DNA of 64,000 bases from Agromyces soli (GCF_022811605.1 NZ_CP094533.1:2976001-3040000); one strand, 5' to 3'. Counted from the first letter of the stretch, positions 1 through 10,754 are shown. Made by a program: numbers and translations. Notes: generated by a model from the sequence alone, not told the origin.

Positions 1-1
1 G

Positions 2-1366
2 CGCGGCGTCGCGGCGCACCACGCGGGCATGCTGCCGGCGTTCAAGGAGATCGTCGAGGAGCTCTTCCAGCAGAAGCTGCTGAAGGTCGTGTTCGCGACC
101 GAGACGCTCGCCCTGGGCGTGAACATGCCGGCGCGCTCGGTGGTGCTCGAGAAGCTGGAGAAGTTCAACGGCGAGGCGCGCGTGCCGATCACGCCGGGGG
201 AGTACACCCAGCTCACGGGACGGGCGGGCCGCCGCGGCATCGACGTCGAGGGGCACTCGGTGATCCAGTGGGTCGAGGGGCTCGACCCGGAGGCCGTGGC
301 CGCGCTCGCCTCGCGCCGCAGCTACCCGATGAACTCGAGCTTCAAGCCGACGTACAACATGGCCGTGAACCTGATCGACCAGTTCGGCCGGGAACGCACC
401 CGGCAGATCCTCGAGCTCTCCTTCGCGCAGTTCCAGGCCGACCGCGCCGTCGTCGACCTCGCCCGCACGCTCCGCAAGCAGGAGGAGTCGCTCGCCGGCT
501 TCGAGCAGGCGATGCGCTGCCATCTCGGCGACTTCGGCGAGTACGCGGGGATCCGGCGGAACATCGCCGAGCTCGAGCGAAAGCAGGCGAAGGGCAACCC
601 CACGAACGCGCAGCGCGAACGGATGCAGCGGGAGATCGCGGGCCTGCGCAAGGCGCTCCGGGCCCACCCCTGCCACGGCTGCGCCGAACGGGAGGCGCAC
701 GCCCGCTGGGCCGAGCGGTGGTGGCGGCTGCGCAAGGAGCACGACCAGCTGCAGTCGCAGATCCGCACCCGAACCGGCCAGGTCGCGAAGCGCTTCGACC
801 GGGTGACCGAGGTGCTCGAACGGCTCGGCTACCTCGAACGGGACCGTCACGGGGCCCTCGTCTCCACACCCGACGGCCGCATCCTGAAGCGCATCTACGG
901 GGAACGCGACCTGCTGGTGGCCGAGTCGCTGCGGCGCGGGCTCTGGACGGAACTCGACGCGCCAGGACTCGCCGCCATGGCGGCTGCGCTCGTCTACGAG
1001 CCCCGCCGCGACGATCGCGGGGTCGAGTACCGGCTCCCGCGCGGCGGGTTCCGGGAAGCGTTCGACCGCACGACCGACGTCTGGTCGGAACTCGACGACC
1101 TCGAACGGGATCACCGTCTCAGCGGCCCGGAGCAGCCGTCTCCGGCCCTCGCGCAGGCGATGCACGCCTGGGCCCGCGGGGTGCCGCTCGGCGTCGTCCT
1201 GGAGGACATCGAGCTCGCCGCGGGCGACTTCGTGCGCCTGACGAAGCAGGTCATCGACCTCCTCGATCAGATCTCGATCGTCGCGGACTCCGAACTCGCC
1301 ATCCGAGCCCGCGACGCGATCGACGGCGTCCGCCGCGGCGTCGTGATCGACACGGTCGTCGCGTGA
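2..1366 (+). CDS. helY: DEAD/DEAH-box (Ski2/Mtr4-like) RNA helicase, 5' end cut by window
   Basis: C-terminal part of a Ski2-like superfamily 2 helicase; the reading frame is open to the first base, so the gene starts upstream of the window. The second RecA-like domain shows HHAGMLP, the ATETLALGVNMPAR stretch and the motif VI segment QLTGRAGRRG. After it come a long charged helical region with CHGC and a DSHCT-like C-terminal domain. Family members unwind RNA in turnover or ribosome-associated work; the substrate here is inferred from homology only. The stop codon overlaps an in-frame GTG of the following lnt reading frame, but lnt has a better start further on. The symbol follows common actinobacterial usage and is less certain than the family. 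Confidence 0.9.
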   Translation, partial: RGVAAHHAGMLPAFKEIVEELFQQKLLKVVFATETLALGVNMPARSVVLEKLEKFNGEARVPITPGEYTQLTGRAGRRGIDVEGHSVIQWVEGLDPEAVAALASRRSYPMNSSFKPTYNMAVNLIDQFGRERTRQILELSFAQFQADRAVVDLARTLRKQEESLAGFEQAMRCHLGDFGEYAGIRRNIAELERKQAKGNPTNAQRERMQREIAGLRKALRAHPCHGCAEREAHARWAERWWRLRKEHDQLQSQIRTRTGQVAKRFDRVTEVLERLGYLERDRHGALVSTPDGRILKRIYGERDLLVAESLRRGLWTELDAPGLAAMAAALVYEPRRDDRGVEYRLPRGGFREAFDRTTDVWSELDDLERDHRLSGPEQPSPALAQAMHAWARGVPLGVVLEDIELAAGDFVRLTKQVIDLLDQISIVADSELAIRARDAIDGVRRGVVIDTVVA

Positions 1367-1412
1367 GCGCGGCCGCGGCCGCGAGCGCGGCCGACGCCCA
1401 GCCTCCTGCGCC

Positions 1413-1418
1413 TAGGAT
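1413..1418 (+). promoter_or_regulatory. -10 element of leaderless lnt promoter
   Basis: TAGGAT ends 7 nt before GTG 1426. This spacing puts the transcription start at or next to the start codon, and is the reason the later GTG was preferred over GTG 1363. Confidence 0.6.
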
Positions 1419-1425
1419 TTCCCCC

Positions 1426-2949
1426 GTGCCAGAACGCCCTCGCCCCCTGCTGCCCTGGTGGGCGGCGCTCCCCGCCGCCGTCGGGGCCGCGTTCGTCTAC
1501 GACCTCGGCTTCCCCGGTGCGAGCATCTGGCCGCTCGCCTTCGCCGGCATCGCGCTCGCCCTCCTGACCCTCATCGGGCGCAGCATCGGCGGAGCCCTGC
1601 TGATGGGCTACGTCTTCGGGGCCACCTTCTACCTCGTCGACGTCTCCTGGACCGGCCGGTACCTGGGGCCGATCCCGTGGCTCGCGCTCTCGCTGTTCGA
1701 GGCGGCCTTCGTCGCCGTCGGCGCGCTCGCGATCGCACTGGCCTACCGGTGGATGCCGCGTGCCCTCCCCGGTCGCTTCGGCCGGCTCCTTGCCCTGCCC
1801 GCGCTCGTCGCGGGCCTCTGGGTGCTCCGCGAGAACGTCGTGGGCTCGGTGCCGTACGGCGGCTTCCCGTGGGCGAGAGCGGCCCTCAGCCAGTCCGAGA
1901 GCCCATTCGCGCAGCTCGTCTCCTGGGGCGGCTCATCCGGCCTCGGCTTCGTGATGGTGTTCCTCGTGGCCGCGATCATCGAATGGGTCCGCACCCGCGC
2001 CTGGAACGACTGGCGCGGGGCGCTGCCCGTCGCCGCCACGCTCGTGGTCGCGCTCCTGCTGCCCGCCTGGCCGACCACGCCGAACGGCGAGCTCCGCGTC
2101 GCGAGCGCGCAGGGCAACGGGCCGGCCGGCTACTTCGACGAACGGGAGCCCGGGGAGATCTTCCGCAGTCAGCTCGAGGCGAGCGAGCCGCTCTTCGACG
2201 CAGATGATGTCGACGTGCTGCTCTGGCCGGAGGGCTCGGTCGACCTCGATCCGCTCGGGAACCCGAGCGCCGCGGCCGCACTCGACCGGATCGCGGAACA
2301 GGTCGACGCCCCGTTCATCATGAACGCGGTCAGCTACCGCGACGAGAAGTACTACAACACCTCGATGCTCTGGCGCGCCGGCGAGGGGGCCACCGCCTTC
2401 TACGACAAACGGAACCCGGTGCCCTTCGGCGAGTACATCCCCGACCGCGACTTCTACATGTTCTTCGCCCCGGACCTGATCTCGCTCGTGCAGCGCGGCT
2501 ACTCCGCGGGCACGAATCCGCCGGTGTTCGATCTCGACGGCACCCTCGCGGGCCTCGCCATCTGCTTCGACGTCATCTACGACGGCCTGATCTGGGAGGG
2601 TGCCCGCGACGGCGCCGAGGTCTATCTGCTGCAGACGAACAACGCCGACTTCCGCGGCACCGACGAGAACCTGCAGCAGCTCGCGATCGCGCGGCTGCGG
2701 GCGATCGAGACGGGTCGCTCCGTGGTGAATCTCTCGACGGTCGGGACGAGCCAGGTGATGGATCCCACGGGCCGCACGATCGACGGGCTCAAGGCGGATG
2801 TGCCCGGCGCGATGCTGACCGACGTCGAGCTCCGCACCGGCCTCACGCCGGCGGTCTTCCTCGGGCCGTGGGTGCCGGGGGCGATCGGGGTGCTCTCGTT
2901 CGCCGGGCTCATCGCCGCGGGCTTCGCCGCCCGTCGGCGGCGCGGCTGA
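1426..2949 (+). CDS. lnt: Apolipoprotein N-acyltransferase
   Basis: Membrane enzyme that N-acylates the amino-terminal cysteine of lipoproteins, the last step of lipoprotein maturation. About 507 residues, normal for the family. The first half holds several hydrophobic segments (from about residue 10 to 215). The second half is a periplasmic-side nitrilase-like domain with the Glu-Lys-Cys triad: Glu about 269 in LLWPEGS, Lys about 328 in YDKRNPVPFGEY, Cys about 380 in AICFDVIYD. A last membrane helix and a basic tail close the protein. GTG 1426 is chosen because of the -10 hexamer just before it; GTG 1363, overlapping the helicase stop, would add 21 low-complexity Ala-rich residues. Substrates in this window include the lipobox protein CtaC. 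Confidence 0.93.
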   Translation: MPERPRPLLPWWAALPAAVGAAFVYDLGFPGASIWPLAFAGIALALLTLIGRSIGGALLMGYVFGATFYLVDVSWTGRYLGPIPWLALSLFEAAFVAVGALAIALAYRWMPRALPGRFGRLLALPALVAGLWVLRENVVGSVPYGGFPWARAALSQSESPFAQLVSWGGSSGLGFVMVFLVAAIIEWVRTRAWNDWRGALPVAATLVVALLLPAWPTTPNGELRVASAQGNGPAGYFDEREPGEIFRSQLEASEPLFDADDVDVLLWPEGSVDLDPLGNPSAAAALDRIAEQVDAPFIMNAVSYRDEKYYNTSMLWRAGEGATAFYDKRNPVPFGEYIPDRDFYMFFAPDLISLVQRGYSAGTNPPVFDLDGTLAGLAICFDVIYDGLIWEGARDGAEVYLLQTNNADFRGTDENLQQLAIARLRAIETGRSVVNLSTVGTSQVMDPTGRTIDGLKADVPGAMLTDVELRTGLTPAVFLGPWVPGAIGVLSFAGLIAAGFAARRRRG

Positions 2950-2966
2950 ACGGCTTCGGAGAAATG

Positions 2967-2996
2967 ACGAACGCCCCGCTCGTGCGGGGCGTTCGT
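2967..2996. terminator. Bidirectional hairpin between lnt and rbpA
   Basis: Perfect 13-bp stem (arms 2967-2979 and 2984-2996) with a TCGT loop, between two convergent genes. No long T-tract, as usual in GC-rich actinobacteria. Confidence 0.8.
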
Positions 2997-3027
2997 CGTA
3001 GTCGAAGCGGTCTGACTCCGATGGTCT

Positions 3028-3393
3028 TCAGGCGCCGATCTTCTGCTGGCCGCGACGGGCCCGCAGGTAGTTGAGGCGCTCAGCGAGGAGCTCTTCGAGC
3101 TCGGGGATCGTGCGGCGCTCGAGCAGCATGTCCCAGTGGGTGCGCGCGGCCTTTTCGCCGGAGCGGTCGACCTCGACGGGCTTGGAGTCGACGAGCAGCG
3201 TCGCCTCGGCGCCGCAGAAGCGGCACTCCCACACTTCGGGGAGCTCGGCCTCGGTGGAGAAGACCATCACGGTCTCGCGTTCGCACGTCGCGCAGCGGTA
3301 GGTGTACTCGGCGCGGTCGGCGAACACCACACCGTCTTCACTCTGCAGGCTCTGCGAACCGATTCGCATGCCTCGAAGGCTCCGGTCGGCCAT
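3028..3393 (-). CDS. rbpA: RNA polymerase-binding protein RbpA
   Basis: 121-residue actinobacterial transcription factor that binds the group 1 sigma factor and RNA polymerase and stabilises the open complex. The family signature is complete: a basic N-terminal segment with RGMRIGSQSLQ, the core with two cysteine pairs (YRCATCERE and WECRFCGAE) and the C-terminal sigma-interaction helix ending PELEELLAERLNYLR. Start ATG 3393 has an AGAGGAG ribosome site about 7 nt upstream. Its likely partner, the principal sigma factor, is encoded at 45133-46449. The gene stands alone, convergent with lnt. Confidence 0.96.
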   Translation of the reverse strand: MADRSLRGMRIGSQSLQSEDGVVFADRAEYTYRCATCERETVMVFSTEAELPEVWECRFCGAEATLLVDSKPVEVDRSGEKAARTHWDMLLERRTIPELEELLAERLNYLRARRGQQKIGA

Positions 3394-3478
3394 GGTGGGC
3401 TCCTCTCGATCGCTTACAGTTCTAAACGATCAAGCTGGGCGTTCCCTTGCCAGCGGCCGTGGAATTGTCGGGGAATTC

Positions 3479-4243
3479 TCAGTGTTCGGCGAGGAGCTCC
3501 AGCGCGACGTCCGCGCGATCGGTGACGAGGCCGTCCACGCCGAGGGCGAGCAGTCGACGCATATCGAGCGGATCGTTCACCGTCCACACGTGCATCTCGA
3601 CGTCGACCTCGTGCAGCGCGCGGAGGAAGCGCGGCGTCACGAGCCGGAGGCCGTTCGCCCGCTCGGGGATCTGCAGCGCCCGCGCGCCCCGGAGCGCGCG
3701 CCGGAGGAGGGCCCGGTTGCCGCTCAGCGCCGCCGAGCGGGCCGCCAGCACCCCGCTGCCACCGGCCGAAGTCGCGACGCCGGGGATCGCGGCGGCGAGG
3801 CGGAGCCGACGGCGCTCCGAGAAGCTCGTCAGCAGCACCCGATCGGCCGCCCGGGTGCGTCGCACCGCCTCGATCGTCGGCGCGACCGCCGCCTCGGTCT
3901 TCACATCGATGTTGAACCGGGTCTCGCCGAAGCCGTCGAGCGCCTCGGCCAGGCTTGCGAATCCCTGGCCCTCGCCGAGCTCGACGCGGCGGAGTTCGGG
4001 CATGGTGAGCTGCTCGACCCGGACCGGCCGGGCGGCCACTCGCTCCAGGGTCGGGTCGTGCGCGATCACCGCGACGCCGTCGTGCGAGACATGCACGTCG
4101 GTCTCGACGTGGGTGACGCCGATCGCGACGGCCTTCGCGAAGGCGAGCAGGGTGTTCTCGGGAGCCTCGAGGGCGAGCCCCCGGTGCGCCAGCACGCGCG
4201 GGGGCCCGCCCTCGAAGTACGCCGTCGTGACGTCGTCGCTCAC
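3479..4243 (-). CDS. Glycerophosphodiester phosphodiesterase
   Basis: 254-residue GDPD-family enzyme, expected to split glycerophosphodiesters into glycerol 3-phosphate and an alcohol. Catalytic motifs lie at the N-terminus: LAHRGLALEAPENT (His-Arg, Glu-Asn), then ETDVHVSHDG and AHDPTLERV carrying the metal-binding Glu/Asp and second His. The C-terminal VWTVND and GVDGLVTDRAD strands are typical of this TIM barrel. No signal peptide is visible. Start GTG 4243 overlaps the stop of the SPFH gene as GTGA, so translation is probably coupled in a NfeD-SPFH-GDPD operon. The product glycerol 3-phosphate could feed lipid synthesis or glycerol metabolism; that link is inference. Confidence 0.9.
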   Translation of the reverse strand: MSDDVTTAYFEGGPPRVLAHRGLALEAPENTLLAFAKAVAIGVTHVETDVHVSHDGVAVIAHDPTLERVAARPVRVEQLTMPELRRVELGEGQGFASLAEALDGFGETRFNIDVKTEAAVAPTIEAVRRTRAADRVLLTSFSERRRLRLAAAIPGVATSAGGSGVLAARSAALSGNRALLRRALRGARALQIPERANGLRLVTPRFLRALHEVDVEMHVWTVNDPLDMRRLLALGVDGLVTDRADVALELLAEH

Positions 4244-5163
4244 TGCGGCGGCTGGCCCTCCGCACGAGCGCCGGCGGCGCCACCGGGGGTGAACGCCTTG
4301 CCGATGCCCTTCAGCGCCTCCGTGAGCTCGCTCGGCACGATCCAGAGCTTGTTGGCCTGACCCTGCGCGAGCTGCGGGAGCGTCTGCAGGTACTGGTAGG
4401 CGAGCAGCTTCGGGTCGGCGTCGCCCTCGTGGATGGCGCGGAAGACGGTCTGGATCGCCTCGGCCTCGCCCTGCGCGCGAAGCACGGCGGCCTTGGCGTC
4501 GCCCTCCGCACGGAGGATCTCGGCCTGCCGGAGGCCTTCGGCCTCGAGGATGGCGGACTGCTTCGTGCCCTCGGCGGTGAGGATCGCGGCGCGGCGGTCG
4601 CGCTCGGCGCGCATCTGCTTCTCCATCGAGTCCTGGATGGACACGGGCGGGTCGATCGCCTTCAGCTCGACGCGCGAGACGCGGATGCCCCACTTGCCGG
4701 TGGCCTCGTCGAGGACGATGCGGAGCTGGCCGTTGATGTTGTCGCGGCTGGTGAGCGCCTCCTCGAGGTTCAGCCCGCCGACGACGTTGCGGAGCGTCGT
4801 GGTCGTGAGCTGCTCGACGGCGCCCAGGTAGTTCGCGATCTCGTAGGTCGCGGCCCGCGCGTCGGTGACCTGGAAGTAGACCACCGTGTCGATGGAGACC
4901 ACGAGGTTGTCCTCGGTGATCACGGGCTGCGGCGGGAACGACACGACCTGCTCGCGCATGTCGACGAGCGGACGCAGCCGGTCGATGAACGGGACGAGCA
5001 CGTTCAGACCCGGGGTGAGCGTCTTGTGGTACCGGCCGAGTCGTTCGACGACGCCGGAGTAGGCCTGCGGGATGATCCGGATCGACCGGGCGATGACGAC
5101 GATCACGAAGATCGCGACCGCCGCCACGACGATCGTGACGATGATGGTGGGGACGTCGATCAC
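4240..5163 (-). CDS. SPFH-domain (stomatin/QmcA-like) membrane protein
   Basis: 307 residues. An N-terminal hydrophobic helix (about residues 4-26) is followed by the SPFH/band-7 domain beginning IIPQAYSGVVERLGRY and LTPGLNVLVPF. A long Ala/Glu-rich coiled coil (RAERDRRA, AEGTKQSAILEAEG, AEGDAKAA) drives oligomerisation in this family. SPFH proteins form large membrane microdomain assemblies. The gene overlaps NfeD upstream and GDPD downstream, both as GTGA, so the three are almost surely made together. Start GTG 5163 is placed by the overlap and by the hydrophobic helix that follows at once; earlier in-frame codons run into NfeD coding sequence. Confidence 0.9.
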   Translation of the reverse strand: MIDVPTIIVTIVVAAVAIFVIVVIARSIRIIPQAYSGVVERLGRYHKTLTPGLNVLVPFIDRLRPLVDMREQVVSFPPQPVITEDNLVVSIDTVVYFQVTDARAATYEIANYLGAVEQLTTTTLRNVVGGLNLEEALTSRDNINGQLRIVLDEATGKWGIRVSRVELKAIDPPVSIQDSMEKQMRAERDRRAAILTAEGTKQSAILEAEGLRQAEILRAEGDAKAAVLRAQGEAEAIQTVFRAIHEGDADPKLLAYQYLQTLPQLAQGQANKLWIVPSELTEALKGIGKAFTPGGAAGARAEGQPPQ

Positions 5164-5633
5164 GACGCGGCGCTCCTCTCTACCGGCACGACGACCGCCG
5201 TCGCGCCGTCGATGCCGGTGACGAGAACCTTCTCGCCGACCGCGACATCGCGCTGTTCGGTGATGGGGGAGAGCCTGGCCGTCCAGGTCTCCCCGTTCTG
5301 CAGACGGACCTGGCCGCCGGCCTGCGTGAGCGTGCTGACGACGGCGCCGTCGGCGCCGATCAGGGCGTCGATGTTGCTCCTCGCCGGATCGCCACCGCGA
5401 CGCAGCCGCCGCAGAAGGGGCGGACGGAGCGTGAAGATGAGCACGACGGCGACGATGGCCGCGATGAGGAACTGCGCCCACCACGGGATGCCGAAGGCGC
5501 CCGAGACGAGACCGGCGACGCTGCCGAGGGCGAGCATCAGGAACGTCATCTCGAGGGTGAAGACCTCGATCGTCGCGAACGCGAGGATCAGCACGATCCA
5601 CGCGATCCAGGCGTACTCGGTCAGTACATCCAC
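5160..5633 (-). CDS. NfeD-like membrane protein
   Basis: 157 residues with hydrophobic helices in the first 70 (WIAWIVLILAFATIEVF, then MLALGSVAGLVSG and FLIAAIVAVVLIF), followed by a short basic turn and a C-terminal beta-rich OB-fold domain (IGADGAVVS ... GEKVLVTGIDG). This is the short NfeD1b class, which normally pairs with an SPFH protein, as it does here. Start GTG 5633 has an AAGGAGAAGGA ribosome site directly upstream. First gene of the three-gene operon; a -10 element lies 29 nt upstream. Confidence 0.9.
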   Translation of the reverse strand: MDVLTEYAWIAWIVLILAFATIEVFTLEMTFLMLALGSVAGLVSGAFGIPWWAQFLIAAIVAVVLIFTLRPPLLRRLRRGGDPARSNIDALIGADGAVVSTLTQAGGQVRLQNGETWTARLSPITEQRDVAVGEKVLVTGIDGATAVVVPVERSAAS

Positions 5634-5661
5634 TTTCCTTCTCCTTCGAACGCCCCACTCG

Positions 5662-5667
5662 AAACTA
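5662..5667 (-). promoter_or_regulatory. -10 element of the nfeD-SPFH-GDPD operon
   Basis: TAGTTT on the minus strand, about 28 nt before GTG 5633 and upstream of its strong ribosome site. Confidence 0.5.
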
Positions 5668-5753
5668 GCAGCCCGGCCTCGGCATACGGGGATTGATATC
5701 CTCGGGTTCGGCGTCCGTTCGGCCGCCCGAACCGACCCCCGAGGAGTCCGCCA

Positions 5754-6521
5754 GTGACCAGCCCGCTCGCCCCCGCAACGCTCGACGGCAAGGTCGCGCT
5801 CGTGACCGGTTCGTCCCGGGGCATCGGCGCCGACACGGTGCGGTATCTCGCCGCCGCCGGCGCCGCGGTCGTCGTGAACTACCGCAGCAAGGCCCCGCGC
5901 GCCGACAAGGTCGTGGCCGAGATCACCGAGGCGGGCGGCCGCGCCATCGCGGTCGGCGCCGACCTCACCGACGCGGCCTCCGTCACCGCGATGTTCGAGC
6001 GCACCGTCGCCGAGCTCGGCCGGGTCGATCTCCTCGTGCTGAACGCCTCCGGCGGCATGGAGTCCGGCATGGGCGAGGACTACGCCATGCGACTGAACCG
6101 CGACGCTCAGCTCAACGTCGTCGAGCAGGCGCTGCCGTTCCTCGCCGATGGCGCGCGCATCGTCTTCGTGACGAGCCACCAGGCCCACTTCATCCGCACC
6201 ACCCCGACGATGCCGGAGTACGAGCCGGTGGCGCTCTCGAAGCGCGCGGGTGAGGACGCGCTCCGCGCCAAGCTCCCGGAGTTCGACGCGGCGGGCATCG
6301 AGTTCGTCGTCGTCTCGGGCGACATGATCGAGGGCACCATCACCGCCACCCTGCTCGAGCGCGCGAACCCCGGCGCCATCGCCGCCCGCCGCGAGGACGC
6401 GGGCCGGCTCTACAACGTGTCCGAGTTCGCGGCCGAGGTCGCCCAGGCCGCCGTGGATCCGATCCCCGCCGAGCACACGCGGCTCGTCGGCGACGTCTCG
6501 GGCTTCGCGCCCGAGGCCTGA
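5754..6521 (+). CDS. Short-chain dehydrogenase/reductase with atypical active site
   Basis: 255-residue Rossmann-fold protein. The NAD(P) glycine motif is TGSSRGIG (residues 18-25) and the LNASGG segment (97-101) stands for the usual NNAG. The catalytic region reads PEYEPVALSKRAG: Lys163 is present but the residue four before it, normally the catalytic Tyr, is Val159; the nearest Tyr is 156. Ser141 is in VTSHQ. I believe related actinobacterial SDRs share this pattern (memory only), so it is unlikely to be a sequencing error. The substrate is unknown. Start GTG 5754 has GAGGAG 8 nt upstream. The gene is divergent from nfeD and convergent with the DUF308 gene. Confidence 0.85.
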   Translation: MTSPLAPATLDGKVALVTGSSRGIGADTVRYLAAAGAAVVVNYRSKAPRADKVVAEITEAGGRAIAVGADLTDAASVTAMFERTVAELGRVDLLVLNASGGMESGMGEDYAMRLNRDAQLNVVEQALPFLADGARIVFVTSHQAHFIRTTPTMPEYEPVALSKRAGEDALRAKLPEFDAAGIEFVVVSGDMIEGTITATLLERANPGAIAARREDAGRLYNVSEFAAEVAQAAVDPIPAEHTRLVGDVSGFAPEA

Positions 6522-6544
6522 CGGGCGAGCACGCCGAAGACGAA

Positions 6545-6584
6545 ACGGCCGGCCGGCGGAAGCGGGGCTTCCGACGGCCGGCCG
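6545..6584. terminator. Hairpin between SDR and DUF308 genes
   Basis: Outer perfect stem ACGGCCGGCCG / CGGCCGGCCGT plus an inner CGGAAGC-GGG-GCTTCCG hairpin. It serves both converging genes. Confidence 0.8.
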
Positions 6585-6603
6585 TCGTCGTTCGCGATCC
6601 GCG

Positions 6604-7206
6604 TCAGGCGGTGACGCCCTTGCCGAAGGTGAAGGCGCGCACGATCTGCACGATGCCCAGCACGATGAGCGCGATGCCCGCGAAGATGAACAGCACGACC
6701 GCGCCCCAGAGCGGCGAGAAGAGCAGCACGACACCGGCCACGACGCTCAGGATGCCGAAGAAGATCGCCCATCCCTTCGACGCCGCGTCGCCCGACTGGA
6801 CGAGCGCCACGATGCCCTCGACGATCCACAGGATGCCGACGAACAGGCCGAGGAACAGGCCGAGGATGACCGCCGATTCACTGGGGTTCGCGAGCACGAT
6901 CACGCCGCCGATGACGAACAGGACGCCGAGAATGATGTCGAGCGCCCTCGCCCCGCCCGAGATCCCCTTCGAGAAGATGCCGAGGCCGAGGTACGCGAGG
7001 CCCGCGATGATGAAGTAGATCCCGAAGAGGATCGTGATGACCACGGCGGAGTTCTTCGGCCAGAAGGTGATCAGCAGACCGAAGATGAGCGCGACGGCAC
7101 CGGAGATGCCCAGGGTGGCGCGCACCGTGTTGATGGCGGACTTCGTCAGGTCCCTCGCATCGAGCGAGAACGCAGCGAAGACGCCGTCCGACTGGGGCGT
7201 TGACAT
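6604..7206 (-). CDS. HdeD-like DUF308 membrane protein
   Basis: 200 residues made almost entirely of six hydrophobic helices, arranged as a repeated pair pattern (GAVALIFGLLITFWP, ILFGIYFIIAGLAYLGLG, IILGVLFVIGGVIVL, ILGLFLGLFVGILWIVEG, IFFGILSVVAGVVLL, VVLFIFAGIALIVLG). This is the DUF308/HdeD family, linked to acid resistance in enterobacteria; its role in actinobacteria is not settled. Start ATG 7206 has an AAAGGAA ribosome site. A TAGCCT -10 element lies about 38 nt upstream. Confidence 0.85.
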   Translation of the reverse strand: MSTPQSDGVFAAFSLDARDLTKSAINTVRATLGISGAVALIFGLLITFWPKNSAVVITILFGIYFIIAGLAYLGLGIFSKGISGGARALDIILGVLFVIGGVIVLANPSESAVILGLFLGLFVGILWIVEGIVALVQSGDAASKGWAIFFGILSVVAGVVLLFSPLWGAVVLFIFAGIALIVLGIVQIVRAFTFGKGVTA

Positions 7207-7243
7207 GAGCGGTTCCTTTCTCACGACTTGGAGATACGGGGCC

Positions 7244-7249
7244 AGGCTA
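7244..7249 (-). promoter_or_regulatory. -10 element of DUF308 gene
   Basis: TAGCCT on the minus strand, giving a leader of about 30 nt before ATG 7206. Confidence 0.5.
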
Positions 7250-7357
7250 GGCCGCCGCGCAAGCTGAGTGTCGGATGTGAACCCGCGCGTCGCGATGCGA
7301 CCTCGCGCGACGGAAGCTACTCGATCCGGCACCGCACCGGATGTCGGGCGCGTGCGC

Positions 7358-7363
7358 TAGCGT
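7358..7363 (+). promoter_or_regulatory. -10 element of AraC-type regulator gene
   Basis: TAGCGT, about 60 nt before ATG 7423, in an otherwise gene-free stretch. Confidence 0.4.
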
Positions 7364-7422
7364 CGCTTCAGGTCCGAGGGCGGCGCGTCGCCCGCACCGA
7401 ACGAGACGCACGCGGGGGAGAG

Positions 7423-7881
7423 ATGGCCGAGCACGCCGACGCCGAGCGCGAACGACAGCGCCTCGCCGACCTCGCCCGCCTGCGCCGCGTCCGCGACCGC
7501 ATCGATCGCGAGTACGCGCGACCCCTCAACGTCGACGAGCTCGCCCGCGGTGCGAACATGTCCGCCGGCCATCTCAGTCGCGAGTTCAAGGCCGCCTACG
7601 GCGAATCCGTCTACAGCTACCTCATGACCCGCCGCATCGAGCGGGCGATGGCGCTGCTCCGACGCGGCGATCTCAGCGTCACCGAGGTCTGCTTCGAGGT
7701 GGGCTGCTCGTCGCTCGGCACGTTCAGCACCCGCTTCACCGAGCTCGTCGGGGTGCCGCCGAGCGAGTTCCGCGGGCAGACCGCCGGCCCCCTCGAGGGC
7801 GTACCGTCGGTGCTCGCCAAGCGCGCCACGAGACCGATCAGGAATCGAGAAGCGCGCCCGAAACCGCAGCGACTAGCGTGA
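7423..7881 (+). CDS. Short AraC-family transcriptional regulator
   Basis: 152 residues consisting of little more than the AraC DNA-binding domain. The first helix-turn-helix is LNVDELARGANMSAGHLSREF (about 36-56) and the second is LSVTEVCFEVGCSSLGTFSTRF, followed by the family hallmark VGVPPSEFR. There is no sensing domain, so it must respond through abundance or a partner. The basic tail (RATRPIRNREARPK) follows. The VOC gene starts 5 nt after its stop and has its own leaderless promoter inside this gene's 3' end. The regulator is likely to control the VOC gene; that is inference from position. Confidence 0.9.
   Translation: MAEHADAERERQRLADLARLRRVRDRIDREYARPLNVDELARGANMSAGHLSREFKAAYGESVYSYLMTRRIERAMALLRRGDLSVTEVCFEVGCSSLGTFSTRFTELVGVPPSEFRGQTAGPLEGVPSVLAKRATRPIRNREARPKPQRLA
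7874..7879 (+). promoter_or_regulatory. -10 element of leaderless VOC promoter
   Basis: TAGCGT ends 7 nt before ATG 7887, inside the last codons of the regulator gene. It favours ATG 7887 over the in-frame GTG 7878. Confidence 0.6.
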
Positions 7882-7886
7882 CGCGC

Positions 7887-8294
7887 ATGGACATCTCGAT
7901 TCAGTACACCTTCCTTCCGCACACGGATGCCGAGGCATCCCTCGCCTTCTACCGCGACGTGCTGGGGTTCGAGCTGCGCAACGACGTCGGCTACGACGGC
8001 CTGCGCTGGCTGACGCTCGGCGCACCGCAGCAGACGAACTCGGTGGTGCTGTATCCGCCGAACGCTGACCCCGGCATCACCGCCGACGAGCAGCGCACCA
8101 TCGCCGAGATGATGGCGAAGGGCACCTTCGCGAGCATCGTGCTCGCCGCGGACGACGTCGACGCCGCGTTCGACCGGGTGCAGTCGAGCGGCGCCGAGGT
8201 GGCGCAGGAGCCCATCGACCAGCCCTACGGCGTGCGCGACTGCGCGTTCCGCGACCCCGCCGGCAACATGGTGCGCATCCAGCAGCCGAGCTGA
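7887..8294 (+). CDS. VOC-family (glyoxalase/bleomycin-resistance fold) protein
   Basis: 135 residues with two beta-alpha-beta-beta-beta modules: ASLAFYRDVLGFELRNDVG ... LRWLTLGAP and IVLAADDVDAAFDRVQSSGAEVAQEP ... RDCAFRDPAGNMVRIQQ. The closing FRDPAGN segment is typical. The fold covers metal-dependent lyases, dioxygenases and drug-binding resistance proteins, so the ligand cannot be told from sequence. It is paired with an AraC regulator and followed by a UvrA-like ATPase gene. Confidence 0.87.
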   Translation: MDISIQYTFLPHTDAEASLAFYRDVLGFELRNDVGYDGLRWLTLGAPQQTNSVVLYPPNADPGITADEQRTIAEMMAKGTFASIVLAADDVDAAFDRVQSSGAEVAQEPIDQPYGVRDCAFRDPAGNMVRIQQPS

Positions 8295-8365
8295 ACGTCA
8301 TCCGTCCGACCCCGACCGCACCGCCGACCCCAGCTAGAGCCGAACCGCCGAATGATGGAGCAGCC

Positions 8366-10741
<2,376 letters not shown>

Positions 10742-10754
10742 CCGCACGCCTCGA

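Noticed and set aside
3425..3446. SigR-type promoter (GGGAAC ... CGTT) before rbpA, minus strand
   Set aside because: The two boxes are only 12 nt apart, too short for the 16-19 nt needed by SigR/SigH-type promoters.
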